Positions 1-9,281 of a stretch of DNA of 64,000 bases are shown piece by piece. The stretch spans positions 32,177 to 96,176 of the forward strand of contig JAEULQ010000068.1 in assembly GCA_016792685.1 (NCBI GenBank). The letters are read 5' to 3'. How positions within the stretch are numbered: position 1 is the stretch's first letter; every line of letters begins with the position of its first letter. The position numbers were made by a program, and so were the translations under genes. The DNA comes from Tabrizicola sp. GTDB lineage: Bacteria > Pseudomonadota > Alphaproteobacteria > Rhodobacterales > Rhodobacteraceae. The notes beneath the pieces were generated by a model, which was not told the DNA's origin, did no database searches, and was given only the letters and a program-made list of their open reading frames with translations.

Positions 1-674
1 ATACTGGGGCTGACATGGTCCCTTCGAAGAACCGCCTCCTGACCACCATCGCCTACCAGCTGAAGGGCCAGCCCACCTATGCCCTCGAAGGCTCGATTTT
101 CATCGCCGGAGCGGTGGTCCAGTGGCTTCGCGACGGCCTCAAGATCATCCGCGAAGCCCGCGAAACCCAGCCCCTCGCCGAAGCCGCCGAGGAAGCGCAG
201 GGCGTGATCCTTGTCCCCGCCTTCACCGGTCTTGGCGCACCCTATTGGCGGCCCGATTGCCGGGGCGCGGTCTTTGGCCTGACCCGGAACTCCGGCCCTG
301 CCGAGCTTGCCCGGGCCGCGCTGGAGAGCGTCGGCTACCAGACCCGCGACCTTCTTGAGGCTATGCGGGCCGACTGGGGCGCGGCAGCGGATGGTGTCTT
401 GCGGGTCGACGGTGGCATGACAGCCAGCGACTGGACGATGCAGTTCCTGTCCGACATCCTGGGTGCCCCTGTCGACCGGCCCAAGGTGACTGAAACGACG
501 GCCCTCGGAGCGGCCTATCTGGCGGCAATGCAGGCAGGGGTGATCGGCGGGCCAGAGGAGTTTGCCAAGTCCTGGGCCCTTGACCGACGCTTTACCCCGC
601 AGATGGACCAAGCCACCCGCGCCGCGAAATATGCCCGGTGGGGCAAAGCGGTCGCCGCCACCATGAGTGTATGA
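1..674 (+). CDS. glpK: Glycerol kinase, C-terminal part (5' end outside window)
   Basis: Phosphorylates glycerol to glycerol 3-phosphate with ATP in the cytoplasm. Only about the last 223 codons are present; the reading frame is open from base 3 to the stop at 672-674. The text matches the second FGGY-kinase domain: [21 protein letters not shown], then [11 protein letters not shown] and the nucleotide-binding stretch [14 protein letters not shown] near the end. These are hallmark glycerol-kinase motifs. The internal ATG at 15 is not the true start because the family is about 500 residues long. Its stop overlaps the next start by 4 bp (ATGA), so it is translationally coupled to the iron-type dehydrogenase. 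Identification is firm, but what lies upstream cannot be seen. Confidence 0.93.
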   Translation, partial: TGADMVPSKNRLLTTIAYQLKGQPTYALEGSIFIAGAVVQWLRDGLKIIREARETQPLAEAAEEAQGVILVPAFTGLGAPYWRPDCRGAVFGLTRNSGPAELARAALESVGYQTRDLLEAMRADWGAAADGVLRVDGGMTASDWTMQFLSDILGAPVDRPKVTETTALGAAYLAAMQAGVIGGPEEFAKSWALDRRFTPQMDQATRAAKYARWGKAVAATMSV

Positions 675-1798
675 CCCCGTTCGGGATCTCGTCGCCTGGC
701 CGCATCCTCTTTGGCCGGGGCCAGGCAGCGAACGCGCCCGCGCTGATCCGCGCCTTTGGTCCGCGCGGGATCATCGTCCATGGCGCGAACCGGGACCGTG
801 CCGCCTGGCTGATTGACGGGCTGGGGCCCGACACTCTGGCCCTGGCATGTGCGGGAGAGCCGACGATAACCGATCTGGAAACCGCTCTGACGATCGCGCG
901 GACCCACCGTCCGGATTGGGTCGCTGCCCTTGGTGGCGGCGCTGCGCTGGATCTGGGCAAGGCACTTGCCGGGTTGATCCCCGCCTCGGACGGGCCGATG
1001 GAGCATCTGGAAGTGGTCGGCAAGGGTCTGCCGCTGCGGGCTGGGCCCTTGCCCTTCATCGCGCTGCCCACCACGGCCGGAACCGGGGCGGAGGTCACGA
1101 AGAATGCGGTGATCGGCTTGCCCGAACTTGGCCGCAAGGTCAGCCTGCGCGACGAGCGGATGGTGGCGCGGCTGGCGATTGTCGACCCGGCCCTGACTGA
1201 TGGCTGCCCCAAGCCGGTAACGCTCGCCTCGGGTCTGGACGCGGTGACCCAGGTGATCGAGCCGTTTGTCTCTTCCAAGGCCACACCCTACACCGATGCG
1301 CTGGCCCGTCCCGCCGTCGCGATGGGGATGGCGGCGCTGATGCGGCTGATGCGCGGCGACGAACCGGAGGCTCGCGACCGGATGGCCTGGGTCAGCCTTT
1401 GTGGCGGGCTGGCGCTGGCGAATGCGGGGCTTGGGGCGGTACATGGGCTTGCGGGCGTGATCGGCGGCATGACCAGCGCGTCACATGGCGCGATCTGCGG
1501 TGCGCTTCTGGGGCCGGTGTTGACTGCCAACCGGGCGGCGTTGACCGGCCCAGATCGGGCCCGACTGGACGAGGTTTGCGCCGTCTTGGCCGAGGTGCTG
1601 GGTTCAACTGCTGCCGAAGCGCCGGAGGCCTTGCAGGCCTGGGCCTGGGCCGAAGGACTACCGGGACTGGCTGCCCAGGGGGTGAGCCCCGACATGCATC
1701 AGGGAATTGCACAGGCCGCGATGCAGGCGTCATCGATGAAGGCGAACCCGGTGGTGCTGGATGAGGCGGCGCTGCGGGCGATCCTGGAGGCAGCCTGA
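671..1798 (+). CDS. Iron-containing alcohol dehydrogenase family protein
   Basis: NAD(P)-dependent oxidoreductase of the group III (iron-activated) alcohol dehydrogenase family, 375 residues. The Rossmann-like half carries [12 protein letters not shown] (cofactor binding) and [12 protein letters not shown]. The metal half carries [10 protein letters not shown] and a later [17 protein letters not shown] with two histidines. The usual second metal ligand, His in the DAxTH motif, is Gln here (DAVTQ); Asp and the two later His are kept. The start at 671 is chosen because it overlaps the glpK stop as ATGA; an upstream in-frame start at 638 lies inside glpK. Coupling to glpK suggests a small alcohol or polyol substrate linked to glycerol use, which is inference. 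Maleylacetate reductase-like activity is an alternative. Confidence 0.88.
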   Translation: MTPFGISSPGRILFGRGQAANAPALIRAFGPRGIIVHGANRDRAAWLIDGLGPDTLALACAGEPTITDLETALTIARTHRPDWVAALGGGAALDLGKALAGLIPASDGPMEHLEVVGKGLPLRAGPLPFIALPTTAGTGAEVTKNAVIGLPELGRKVSLRDERMVARLAIVDPALTDGCPKPVTLASGLDAVTQVIEPFVSSKATPYTDALARPAVAMGMAALMRLMRGDEPEARDRMAWVSLCGGLALANAGLGAVHGLAGVIGGMTSASHGAICGALLGPVLTANRAALTGPDRARLDEVCAVLAEVLGSTAAEAPEALQAWAWAEGLPGLAAQGVSPDMHQGIAQAAMQASSMKANPVVLDEAALRAILEAA

Positions 1799-1840
1799 GG
1801 GCGCGTGGGCCGATTGCCAAACCTGGCTTGCGCTGCGTCG

Positions 1841-2611
1841 TCAGGCCTCAAGGAAGACCCGGACGGTTTCCTCGAATTCGCGCGGCTTTTCGGCGTGCAG
1901 CCAATGGCCCGCCTCAGGGATCTTGGCGAAGCGGGCCTTCGGGAACAGAAGACGGATCGTTTCGCGGTGCTCGGGTCTGACATAAGTCGAAAGCGCGCCG
2001 GTCAGGAACAGGGCGGGGCGGTCGAAATGTCCTTGCGTTCCCGGCCAACCGACGATCTTCGGCATCTCGGCTTCCAGCACCTCAAGGTTCAGCCGCCAGC
2101 GTGGGGGATTCTGGCGCAGGTCAAGCGACTGCAGGAAGAAGGCGCGGAGCGCAGGGTCGTCGATTGCGGACGCAAGGGCGGCATCGGCTTCGGCCCGGGT
2201 GGTGATCCGGGTCAGGTCGAGCGCAGCCATGGCCCGGGCGTTACGGCTTTGGTCATGGGTATAAGCCACGGGCGCAATATCGGCGACGATCAGGCGGCGG
2301 ATGAGGTCCGGTCGCGTCAACGCAAGCTGCATCGCGGCCTTTCCACCCATCGAATGACCCAGAAGGTCCACAGGGGCGCCCAGGGTCTCGATCACCTCGG
2401 CCAGATCCTCGGCCATGTCGGGATAGGACTGAGAGGCCGCGCGCGGGCTTTCGCCGTGATTGCGCATGTCGACCGCCACGACCTCACGCCGGTCCGCCAG
2501 GCGACGCGCGATTACCCCCCAGTTTCGGCCCGAGCCGTAAAGGCCGTGCGCGATGACCAGGGTCGGGGCGTCAACGGTGAGACTGGCGGGATGGCGGATT
2601 GTGGCGAGCAT
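1841..2611 (-). CDS. Alpha/beta fold hydrolase (YbfF-like esterase)
   Basis: A 256-residue cytoplasmic serine hydrolase with the whole alpha/beta core. The oxyanion region is AHGLYGSGRNW near residue 22, the nucleophile elbow GHSMGG puts Ser at 87, and the catalytic His is at about 236 in EAGHWLH. The text most resembles the YbfF/esterase group that acts on short acyl esters, but the substrate cannot be read from sequence. It is convergent with the dehydrogenase gene, with 42 bases between the two stops. The ATG start fits the usual family N terminus, where the first strand (PTLVIAHG) follows within 20 residues. Confidence 0.85.
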   Translation of the reverse strand: MLATIRHPASLTVDAPTLVIAHGLYGSGRNWGVIARRLADRREVVAVDMRNHGESPRAASQSYPDMAEDLAEVIETLGAPVDLLGHSMGGKAAMQLALTRPDLIRRLIVADIAPVAYTHDQSRNARAMAALDLTRITTRAEADAALASAIDDPALRAFFLQSLDLRQNPPRWRLNLEVLEAEMPKIVGWPGTQGHFDRPALFLTGALSTYVRPEHRETIRLLFPKARFAKIPEAGHWLHAEKPREFEETVRVFLEA

Positions 2612-2707
2612 GCATTTTCCATAACGATTTGGAGCGCTTCAGGCCAGACAGGTTGAACACCGGCACAATCGCTTCTAGGTTCTGCATGGGCGTCAAAGGG
2701 GTGATGC

Positions 2708-3079
2708 ATGAGTGCGGTGACGATCCAGCAGATGGCGGATCGCGTGGCGCAGCTTCTTGAAGAGAGGCTGGGACTGGGAGGGCGTGACCTTTCGGCAAAG
2801 TTGAAGCGCGCCGGTCGGTCCTTGCCGAAGAAAGTCCGGGAAGGCGGCAAACTGCTGGCAACGTCGGCACAAAAGGCTCAGAACCCCAAGCTTTTGGGCC
2901 AGATCGACATGGGCGCCGTCACCGAAGCCTATGACGTCTGCCTCAAGCATCTGGTGGCCATCGATCCGGTCGGGCGCCGTCGTGACCATTTCGCCGGCAT
3001 GGTCGGTTCGGTTGGCCTTGGCGTGCTGGTCCTGCTGATCATCGTGATGGTTCTGCTGGCCTGGCGTGGCTATTTCTGA
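2708..3079 (+). CDS. Small conserved protein with one C-terminal membrane segment
   Basis: A 123-residue protein of unknown function. The N-terminal 90 residues are hydrophilic and basic, probably helical. Residues about 98-118 form one strongly hydrophobic segment (GLGVLVLLIIVMVLLAWRG), so it is probably a tail-anchored inner-membrane protein with a cytosolic basic domain. Its last 41 bases overlap the convergent DUF817 gene on the other strand. I know similar small proteins from Rhodobacteraceae but no function. The coding call rests on the coherent domain plus membrane-tail layout and the ATG at 2708. Confidence 0.6.
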   Translation: MSAVTIQQMADRVAQLLEERLGLGGRDLSAKLKRAGRSLPKKVREGGKLLATSAQKAQNPKLLGQIDMGAVTEAYDVCLKHLVAIDPVGRRRDHFAGMVGSVGLGVLVLLIIVMVLLAWRGYF

Positions 3080-3920
3080 GGTCGACTTCGTCCGGTGACA
3101 GCGCGCTGCGGCTGACCACGGTCACGGTCACGAAAGCCACATACAGCAAGAGATACCAGGAACCGAGTTTGGTCAGGCTGACGGACTGGCCCGGAAGCTG
3201 TCCGGAGTAGAGCCAGGTGCCGGTTGCCGTGCCGACGTTCTCGGCGATCCAAAGTGCTAGGGCTGCAAGACCTGCCGCGACGGGAAGTGGCATCCACCAG
3301 TGCCGGTCATGAATGCGGAACCAGATCCGCGTCCGGGCGTAAAGTACTACAGTTGCTGCGAAAAGCACGAGCCGGATGTCGGGCAGGAAATGGTGGGCGA
3401 AGAAGTTCACATAGATCGCCGCTGCCAGCAGAAAGGTCAGCCAAAGCGGCGGATAGGGGGCGAAGCGCATGTCGAAGATGCGGATGACCCGGGCGATGTA
3501 ACTGCCGACCGAGGCATACATGAACCCGGAAAACAGCGGCACTCCCATCAGCTTGAAGAGGCCTGGTTCAGGGTAGGACCAGGAACCCGCGTTCACCTTG
3601 AACCATTCCATCGCCGTTCCGGTCAGATGAAAAAGCAGGATGACGCGGGCTTCTTCCCAAGTCTCAAGCTTTCTCCAGAGGAACAATGCCTGCGTGGCGA
3701 TGGCGAAAAGAAAAAGCGCGTCGTAACGGTGAACGGGCCAGTCGGCATTCCAGAAGAGCCGGGTCGTGATGATCGCCACGAGAAGGAGCCCGCCGAGAAG
3801 GCAGGCCCATCCCTGTTTCAGGCCGAAAAGCACGAACTCGGCGATCGCAAAGGGCAGGCGTGCCCGGGCCCAGTCGCCCATACGGTGTTCCAGGCCGCGT
3901 GTCGTCTCTGTCGGGGTCAA
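3039..3920 (-). CDS. DUF817 family integral membrane protein
   Basis: A 293-residue multi-pass membrane protein with about eight hydrophobic segments. The text, including FHLTGTAMEWFKVNAGSW and GVPLFSGFMYASVGSY, is characteristic of the DUF817 family, whose function is unknown. It starts with TTG overlapping the stop of the upstream flavoprotein gene (TTGA, 3917-3920), so the two are probably one operon with coupled translation. An in-frame ATG at 3881 is an alternative start after the first 13 residues. Its 3' end overlaps the convergent small membrane-protein gene by 41 bp. Pairing with a methylamine-dehydrogenase-like enzyme could mean a transport or membrane role for its substrate, but that is inference. 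Confidence 0.85.
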   Translation of the reverse strand: MTPTETTRGLEHRMGDWARARLPFAIAEFVLFGLKQGWACLLGGLLLVAIITTRLFWNADWPVHRYDALFLFAIATQALFLWRKLETWEEARVILLFHLTGTAMEWFKVNAGSWSYPEPGLFKLMGVPLFSGFMYASVGSYIARVIRIFDMRFAPYPPLWLTFLLAAAIYVNFFAHHFLPDIRLVLFAATVVLYARTRIWFRIHDRHWWMPLPVAAGLAALALWIAENVGTATGTWLYSGQLPGQSVSLTKLGSWYLLLYVAFVTVTVVSRSALSPDEVDLRNSHARPAEPSR

Positions 3921-5941
3921 GCTTGAGCCCGGCCGAGAACAGGGCGTTCGCGCCGCGGTGCAGGAGCAGGCGTCAGATGCGCCCGCGCTGCCCCATGTGC
4001 GTCGTGGATCGCATGGGCGAACAATCCGGGCGCGCGGGCATCGCCGATGCGGCGCAGGCTTTGCAGTCCCAGTCCTTCAAGGGCCAGCCAAAGCCCATCC
4101 TGTGGCTCGCGCGAGGTGACGGGGATGAAGCTGCCGCAAGGTATCTCGGTGGTGCGCCCTGTATAGGCACAGGCGAGGAGTGCCCCTTCGGGAGTGAGAT
4201 CAGTCACGATCTGGCCGGTGCGGATCGTGACCCCGGCCTCGATCAGCCGGGCTTGCAGGCGGGACTGTTCGACCGTGTAGGCGGTCCATTCGGCAACCGA
4301 CCCGGCTGGCGTGACATAGGTCACATCATGACCGCGTGTTGCCAGAAGATCGGCAATTCCGGCGGCGAGGTGATAGCCCTCGTCATCGAAGATCACGACA
4401 GGTCCGGAAGAAATCGGCGCATTGTCGAGGACTTGGTCCGGAGTCACCGTGCGGGGATCGGCAAAGGAGGCAGCGCCACCGGGCAGGCTGCGGCCTCGTC
4501 CGTCGGCGCGCCACAGGCTGCCGGTTGCGATCATGACATGGCCAAGGCCGGTCTCGCGAATGTCTTCGGCAGTCATTGTGCTGCCAGGATAAAGCGTGAC
4601 CTGGGGAAGTTTCGACAGTTGGGATAGGCGCCAGTCGATGACCCTTCCCCATTCGGACAGGCCCGGAAGCCGGGCTTCGCGCAGGACGCGGCCGCCGGGT
4701 TCACCTGCCTCGGCCAGGACCACGGGAACGCCGCGTTTGCCCAGAGTCACCGCAGCCTCAAGCCCGGCGGGACCCGCGCCGACGATCAAGACGGGGTCGG
4801 CCTGCCCGATGATCGCGGGAACCCGTTCGGGGTGCCAGCCCTGCCGCCATTCCTCGCCCATGGTTGGGTTCTGGGTGCAGCGGATGGGGGCGCCGAGACC
4901 GTCGTGCGCGTAGCAGATGTTGCAGCCAATGCATTCGCGAATGTCTTCCATCCGGCCGTCGCGGATCTTGGCGGGCAGGAAGGGATCGGCGATGGAGGGC
5001 CTTGCTGCGCCTATGAAATCCAGGACACCGCGGCGCAGTTGGGAGAGCATCGTCTCGGGGCTGGTGAAACGGCCGACCGAAACGACGGGCCTGCCCGTGG
5101 TCGCGCGGACATGGGCGATATGGGTTTCAAGCGCGGCCTCCTTGACGAAGCGCGAGGGGCCCATCTCGGTGCCGTAGTCGGGGATTGTGACGTCGAAGAT
5201 ATCCACCAAGGGGGCAATGCGGCCCAGGAACTCGGCGCGGGCATCCTGGCCGCTGCCATCCTCATCCGTCACCTCGATCCGGATCGCGACGGCGGCACGG
5301 TCGCCTATCGCCTCACGGGTATCCTCCAGAAGCTCGCGGAGCAGCCGGGTGCGGTTCTCGAACGTGCCGCCATAGCCGTCTGATCGGCGGTTCAGGGCGG
5401 GGTCGAGAAACTGGGCCAGAAGGTAGGTATGGGCGGCATAGACATAGACGACGTCAAAACCTGCGGCCTTGGCACGAAGGGCCGCAGCCCGGTGCCAGTC
5501 ACGCAAGTTCTTGATATCCTGGCGGTCCATGCGCTGGTTCTGCCAGGGGGCGGTTTCAGCGAGGATGCTTTCCGGCCCAAGGCTTGGGACCCGGGACAGG
5601 ATATTCGCGCTGCGCCCGCCACCATGCCAAAGCTCGACCCCCGCTAGCGCACCATGGGCATGGACGGCCTCGGCCATGGCGGCCATGTTCGCAACATCGC
5701 CGTCATCCCATAGGCTGGCATAGGGGGCGGGCGTGTCGTCGGATGTGGGGTGGATCGAGCAATATTCACTGTTCACCACGCCCCAGCCGCCCTCGGCCTT
5801 GACCCCGCGCATGGCGGCGAGGGTGGCGGGATGCTGGTTGCCCATGCCGGTGCAATGCGGAACCTGCCAGAAACGGTTGGGGGCAGTGACCGGGCCGATC
5901 CTCAGCGGTTGGAACAGTGGGTCGAAGCGTGGATCGCGCAT
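3917..5941 (-). CDS. Trimethylamine-dehydrogenase-like flavoprotein (FMN/4Fe-4S/nucleotide-binding)
   Basis: A 674-residue oxidoreductase collinear with trimethylamine dehydrogenase: an old-yellow-enzyme TIM barrel (about 1-370), then NAD/FAD-type domains starting at VLIVGAGPAGLEAA. Cys30 in QVPHC matches the cysteine that binds FMN covalently. Tyr60, and Tyr168/His171 in VYVYAAHTY, match the catalytic set. Cys337, Cys340, Cys343 and Cys355 form the 4Fe-4S site (CIGCNICxxxxxxxxxxxC). The two tryptophans that complete the trimethylammonium box of the known enzyme are absent (regions PDYGTEMGPSRF and CYAHDGLGAP). The substrate is therefore probably another N-methyl amine such as a dimethylglycine- or N-methylproline-type compound, with electrons passed to an electron-transfer flavoprotein; this last point is inference from the family. 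Confidence 0.85.
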   Translation of the reverse strand: MRDPRFDPLFQPLRIGPVTAPNRFWQVPHCTGMGNQHPATLAAMRGVKAEGGWGVVNSEYCSIHPTSDDTPAPYASLWDDGDVANMAAMAEAVHAHGALAGVELWHGGGRSANILSRVPSLGPESILAETAPWQNQRMDRQDIKNLRDWHRAAALRAKAAGFDVVYVYAAHTYLLAQFLDPALNRRSDGYGGTFENRTRLLRELLEDTREAIGDRAAVAIRIEVTDEDGSGQDARAEFLGRIAPLVDIFDVTIPDYGTEMGPSRFVKEAALETHIAHVRATTGRPVVSVGRFTSPETMLSQLRRGVLDFIGAARPSIADPFLPAKIRDGRMEDIRECIGCNICYAHDGLGAPIRCTQNPTMGEEWRQGWHPERVPAIIGQADPVLIVGAGPAGLEAAVTLGKRGVPVVLAEAGEPGGRVLREARLPGLSEWGRVIDWRLSQLSKLPQVTLYPGSTMTAEDIRETGLGHVMIATGSLWRADGRGRSLPGGAASFADPRTVTPDQVLDNAPISSGPVVIFDDEGYHLAAGIADLLATRGHDVTYVTPAGSVAEWTAYTVEQSRLQARLIEAGVTIRTGQIVTDLTPEGALLACAYTGRTTEIPCGSFIPVTSREPQDGLWLALEGLGLQSLRRIGDARAPGLFAHAIHDAHGAARAHLTPAPAPRRERPVLGRAQA

Positions 5942-5960
5942 GGAGACCTCGGTTTGGCGT

Positions 5961-5980
5961 CACTGATTTGACGGTCAGTG
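5961..5980. promoter_or_regulatory. Inverted repeat just upstream of the flavoprotein gene, candidate operator
   Basis: CACTGA and TCAGTG half-sites separated by 8 bases lie 20 bp upstream of the flavoprotein start. The position would suit a repressor blocking transcription or translation of the flavoprotein-DUF817 pair. The arms are short, so chance is possible, and no regulator gene is adjacent. Confidence 0.3.
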
Positions 5981-6071
5981 GACGAGGAGGTCAAGGTCGG
6001 GAGTCCCGGGCCAAGGAGAGGCTGGTTGCAGTGAGGTGAAGCGCGGAATGAGCGAGTGCCCGGATCGCGGT

Positions 6072-6092
6072 GGGGCTTGGCCGCCAAGCCCC
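6072..6092. terminator. GC-rich hairpin in the gap 5942-6335, possible terminator of the glyA unit
   Basis: GGGGCTTGGC and GCCAAGCCCC face each other around one base, a 10-bp perfect stem. It lies downstream of the glyA/nucleotidyltransferase unit, which reads toward it. No T-run follows on either strand, so an intrinsic terminator is unproven. The rest of the 394-base gap holds the flavoprotein upstream region; open frames there look non-coding. Confidence 0.35.
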
Positions 6093-6335
6093 TGGAAACG
6101 CTGGGTTCATTGGCCTGATTTCGGAGAAGCAGGGCCTCCTTTCTGAGGCTCCTTGCGGCTTTCTTCCGTACCCATGTTGGTCCGAGTCCGGCTGCGGTAG
6201 TCGCGTCCGGCGAATCAGTGACGACGGGCCGTGAACAGTCGTCGGGTAGACGGCTGGTGTCACGCGGTCGTACGGCTTGGCTATGCGTCGCAAGAGACAG
6301 TTGGGCCAAAACGAAAAAGCGGGCGCTGGTCGGGA

Positions 6336-6950
6336 CTATCCGGGAGGCTGATCAGGCCAAGGGATGAACAGAAGCTCGGGCCAAAGCGCCATCTGGCGTT
6401 TGGCCTTGGCTTCGTGCGTGGCGCGGTTGTCGAGGGCCGGGTTCGGGGTCAGGCGGAAGCCGAAGATGTCGTCGAGGCCGTAGGGGGCGTAGATGTCGAG
6501 GCCTGTGGCGGTAAGGCGTGCGCCGACGCAATGGGTGCGAAGCGCGAAGAGGTCTATGGCCTGAGCCGAGCGGGTCAGTTGCGGATAGGGCTGGCCGAAG
6601 CGGCTGGGATACCACAGATGCACGCGGGCCTGGTTGCGCAGCTCGACCGGCGGGACTGGCGGGAAGGCCGCAGTGACGCGGGCGATGGCACGGTCTTCGG
6701 CCTCATAGCTGAGGTCGGGGTCGAAGTAGAAGAGATCGACGTCCTTGATCCCGTAAAGCCAGGGCCGTCCGGTCAGATGGTTCCAGACCTGGTTGTAGAT
6801 CGCGCCCGAGACGATCCAGGCGTCGGGGAGGTCGAGCCGCTGCAGGGTTTGCAGCCAGGCGGTCAGGTGCGGGCTTTGCGCGATGATCTCGCGCAAGGCC
6901 TTGTCTTGAGTTGCGGGGTCAAGCCCGGCGAAGCGGAGGTGGTGGCTCAC
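6336..6950 (-). CDS. Nucleotidyltransferase family protein (NTP_transf_6 / DUF925)
   Basis: A 204-residue protein of the COG3575/NTP_transf_6 group. The diagnostic stretch is [16 protein letters not shown] followed by [11 protein letters not shown], which resembles the paired acidic residues of a nucleotidyltransferase active site; [12 protein letters not shown] follows later. Family members have no firm biochemical role. It starts with GTG overlapping the glyA stop (GTGA), so it is the second gene of a glyA transcript. Such coupling to glyA may be incidental. An unrelated reading is unlikely given the whole-length family pattern. Confidence 0.85.
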   Translation of the reverse strand: MSHHLRFAGLDPATQDKALREIIAQSPHLTAWLQTLQRLDLPDAWIVSGAIYNQVWNHLTGRPWLYGIKDVDLFYFDPDLSYEAEDRAIARVTAAFPPVPPVELRNQARVHLWYPSRFGQPYPQLTRSAQAIDLFALRTHCVGARLTATGLDIYAPYGLDDIFGFRLTPNPALDNRATHEAKAKRQMALWPELLFIPWPDQPPG

Positions 6951-8242
6951 AGACCCGGATAGATCGGGAAGCGCTGGCAGAGGGCTTCGACCTCGGCCTT
7001 GACCTTGGCTTCCACGGTGCCGTTTCCGTCTTCGCCATTCGCCGCAAGGCCTTCGACGACCTCGATGATCCAGCGGGCGATCTGGCGGAATTCGGCCTCG
7101 CCAAAGCCGCGTGTGGTGCCTGCCGGAGTGCCGAGGCGGACGCCCGAGGTGATCGTCGGCTTTTCGGTGTCGAAGGGAATGCCATTCTTGTTGCAGGTGA
7201 TATGGGCGCGGCCAAGGGCTTTCTCGGTCGCGTTGCCTTTCACGCCCTTCGGCCGCAGGTCAACCAGCATCAGATGGGTGTCGGTGCCGCCGGTGACGAT
7301 GTCGAGGCCACCCTTCATCAGCTCATCCGCCAGTGCCTGGGCGTTCTTGACCACCTGCTTCTGGTAGTCGACGAAGCCGGGACGCAGCGCCTCACCGAAG
7401 GCCACGGCCTTGGCGGCGATGACATGCATCAGGGGTCCGCCCTGGATGCCGGGGAAAATGGCCGAGTTGACCTTTTTCGCGATGTCCTCGTCGTTCGTCA
7501 GGATCATGCCGCCACGGGGGCCGCGAAGGGTCTTGTGGGTCGTGGTGGTCGCGACATGGGCATGCGGGAAGGGCGAGGGGTAGATGCCCGCGGCCACAAG
7601 GCCCGCGAAATGGGCCATGTCGACGAGGAGATAGGCGCCGACGGAATCGGCAATCTCGCGCATGCGCTTGAAGTCGATGATCCGGGGAATGGCCGAGCCG
7701 CCGGCGATGATCAGCTTCGGCTTGTGCTCGGTCGCAAGCTCGGAAAGCTGGTCGTAGTTCAGCGTGAGGTCCTGCTTGCGGACGCCGTACTGCACGGCAT
7801 GGAACCACTTGCCCGACTGGTTCGGGGCCGCGCCATGGGTCAGGTGGCCGCCGGCATCGAGCGACATGCCAAGGATGGTGTCACCGGGCTTGATCAGCGC
7901 CTGGAAGACGCCCTGGTTCGCCTGTGAGCCGGAATTCGGCTGGACGTTGGCAAAGCTGCAGCCAAAGAGCTTGCAGGCCCGCTCAATCGCCAGGTTTTCG
8001 GCCACGTCGACATACTGGCAGCCGCCGTAGTAGCGCTTGCCGGGATAACCTTCCGCGTATTTGTTGGTCATCACCGAGCCCTGCGCTTCCATCACGGCGC
8101 GGGAGACGATGTTTTCCGAGGCGATGAGCTCGATCTCATGCCGCTGGCGGCCAAGTTCCTGGGTGATGGCACCGAAAAGCTCGGGATCGCGCGAGGACAG
8201 GGGTTCGGTGAAGAAGCCGGTATCGCGGTGGGAAGCGTTCAT
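6947..8242 (-). CDS. glyA: Serine hydroxymethyltransferase
   Basis: Interconverts serine plus tetrahydrofolate with glycine plus 5,10-methylene-tetrahydrofolate, a PLP enzyme at the centre of one-carbon supply. It is 431 residues, the normal length. The PLP lysine is Lys237 in the hallmark [21 protein letters not shown] near residue 41, [13 protein letters not shown] near 62 and [13 protein letters not shown] near 208 are all intact. The start at 8242 gives the standard N terminus ([12 protein letters not shown]). It is divergent from nadK, with 209 bases between, and is followed by an overlapping nucleotidyltransferase-like gene. Confidence 0.97.
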   Translation of the reverse strand: MNASHRDTGFFTEPLSSRDPELFGAITQELGRQRHEIELIASENIVSRAVMEAQGSVMTNKYAEGYPGKRYYGGCQYVDVAENLAIERACKLFGCSFANVQPNSGSQANQGVFQALIKPGDTILGMSLDAGGHLTHGAAPNQSGKWFHAVQYGVRKQDLTLNYDQLSELATEHKPKLIIAGGSAIPRIIDFKRMREIADSVGAYLLVDMAHFAGLVAAGIYPSPFPHAHVATTTTHKTLRGPRGGMILTNDEDIAKKVNSAIFPGIQGGPLMHVIAAKAVAFGEALRPGFVDYQKQVVKNAQALADELMKGGLDIVTGGTDTHLMLVDLRPKGVKGNATEKALGRAHITCNKNGIPFDTEKPTITSGVRLGTPAGTTRGFGEAEFRQIARWIIEVVEGLAANGEDGNGTVEAKVKAEVEALCQRFPIYPGL

Positions 8243-8451
8243 CTTACTGTCCTCTGGGCGGTGAGTGTGCGGCGCTATTTAGACCACGGGTTAGCGACAG
8301 GAAAGGCAGGAAAGCGACCTGTTCCGCGATGGCCGCGAAATAATCTTGCTGGGCGGAAAGTGACGATGACGAAAGGAAACCGCAGGGCGGGGCTTGAGTT
8401 TGCTAGGCGGGGCGGCGAAGACTTTGCCAGCGTTGAAGGAAGTGCCAGGGC

Positions 8452-9219
8452 ATGAAGCGACAGCGGATCCGGTTCACGGCCTCGAAGGCCCCCGCAGCAG
8501 TGGCGGCCCTTGCTGCGCTGACCAAAGCCTATGGTCAATGCGAGGCCAGGTCTGCCGATGTGATCGTGGCGTTGGGCGGCGACGGATTCATGTTGCAGAC
8601 GCTGCATGCGGCCCATGGCCAGCGGCTGCCGGTCTACGGGATGAACTGCGGCACCATCGGGTTTCTGATGAACGCCTTTCTCGTCGAGGGGTTGCCGGCG
8701 CGTCTGGAAGCGGCGGAAGAGACGGTGATCAATCCGTTGGTGATGCGGGCCGAGACTGTGCGGGGCAAGGTGACGACGGCCCAGGCAATCAACGAGGTTT
8801 CGCTTTTGCGCCAGGGGCCGCAGGCGGCAAAGCTGCGCGTGCTGATCGATGGGCGCGAGCGGCTGGAGGAGCTGGTCTGCGACGGGGCCCTGGTCGCGAC
8901 GCCAGCGGGGTCGACGGCTTACAACTATTCGGCGCATGGGCCGATCCTGCCGATCGGTTCGGACGTGCTGGCGCTGACCGCGATGTCGGCCTTCCGGCCA
9001 AGACGCTGGCGAGGGGCGCTCTTGCCACGGACGGCCACAGTGCGCTTCGAGGTGATCGAACCGGAAAAACGGCCAGTGATGGCGGATGCCGATAGCCGGT
9101 CCTCGGTGCGCGATGTGGCGAGCGTCGAAGTGCGGTCCGACAATTCGGTCAGCCACCGGCTGCTGTTCGACCGCGGTCACGGACTTGAAGAACGGTTGAT
9201 CGGTGAGCAGTTCGTCTGA
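8452..9219 (+). CDS. nadK: NAD kinase
   Basis: Phosphorylates NAD to NADP in the cytoplasm. At 255 residues it is the short alphaproteobacterial form. The GGDG motif is at residues 42-45 (VALGGDGFMLQTLH), the catalytic-domain motif is NCGTIGFLMN, and INEVSLLR and TPAGSTAYNYSAHGPILPIGSD follow, all diagnostic. The ATG at 8452 is preceded by a weak GGAAGTG-like Shine-Dalgarno. It is divergent from glyA, and the two could share a regulatory region, although I see no clear operator there. It ends just before a pair of palindromes that probably terminate it. Confidence 0.95.
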   Translation: MKRQRIRFTASKAPAAVAALAALTKAYGQCEARSADVIVALGGDGFMLQTLHAAHGQRLPVYGMNCGTIGFLMNAFLVEGLPARLEAAEETVINPLVMRAETVRGKVTTAQAINEVSLLRQGPQAAKLRVLIDGRERLEELVCDGALVATPAGSTAYNYSAHGPILPIGSDVLALTAMSAFRPRRWRGALLPRTATVRFEVIEPEKRPVMADADSRSSVRDVASVEVRSDNSVSHRLLFDRGHGLEERLIGEQFV

Positions 9220-9227
9220 ACCGCTCG

Positions 9228-9271
9228 CCGGAAATCGTACGATTTCCGGACCGGAATTCTTCGAATTCCGG
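9228..9271. repeat. Tandem palindromes between convergent genes, likely bidirectional terminator
   Basis: Two adjacent palindromes fill the gap between nadK and the convergent response-regulator gene. The first centres on GTAC (GGAAATCGTACGATTTCC, 9230-9247, with flanking CC/GG). The second has arms CCGGAATTC/GAATTCCGG around TTC (9251-9271). Closely related units recur at 58158-58224, also between convergent genes, so this is an interspersed repeat family. Confidence 0.7.
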
Positions 9272-9281
9272 CGCCCCGGTG

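Noticed and set aside
5902-6309. Minus-strand frames in the gap upstream of the flavoprotein gene
   Set aside because: No ribosome-binding site, no domain, and they run through the operator-like repeat and the flavoprotein start.
8243-8451. A glycine or SAM riboswitch ahead of glyA
   Set aside because: No conserved aptamer core or matching stems could be seen in the 209-base region.
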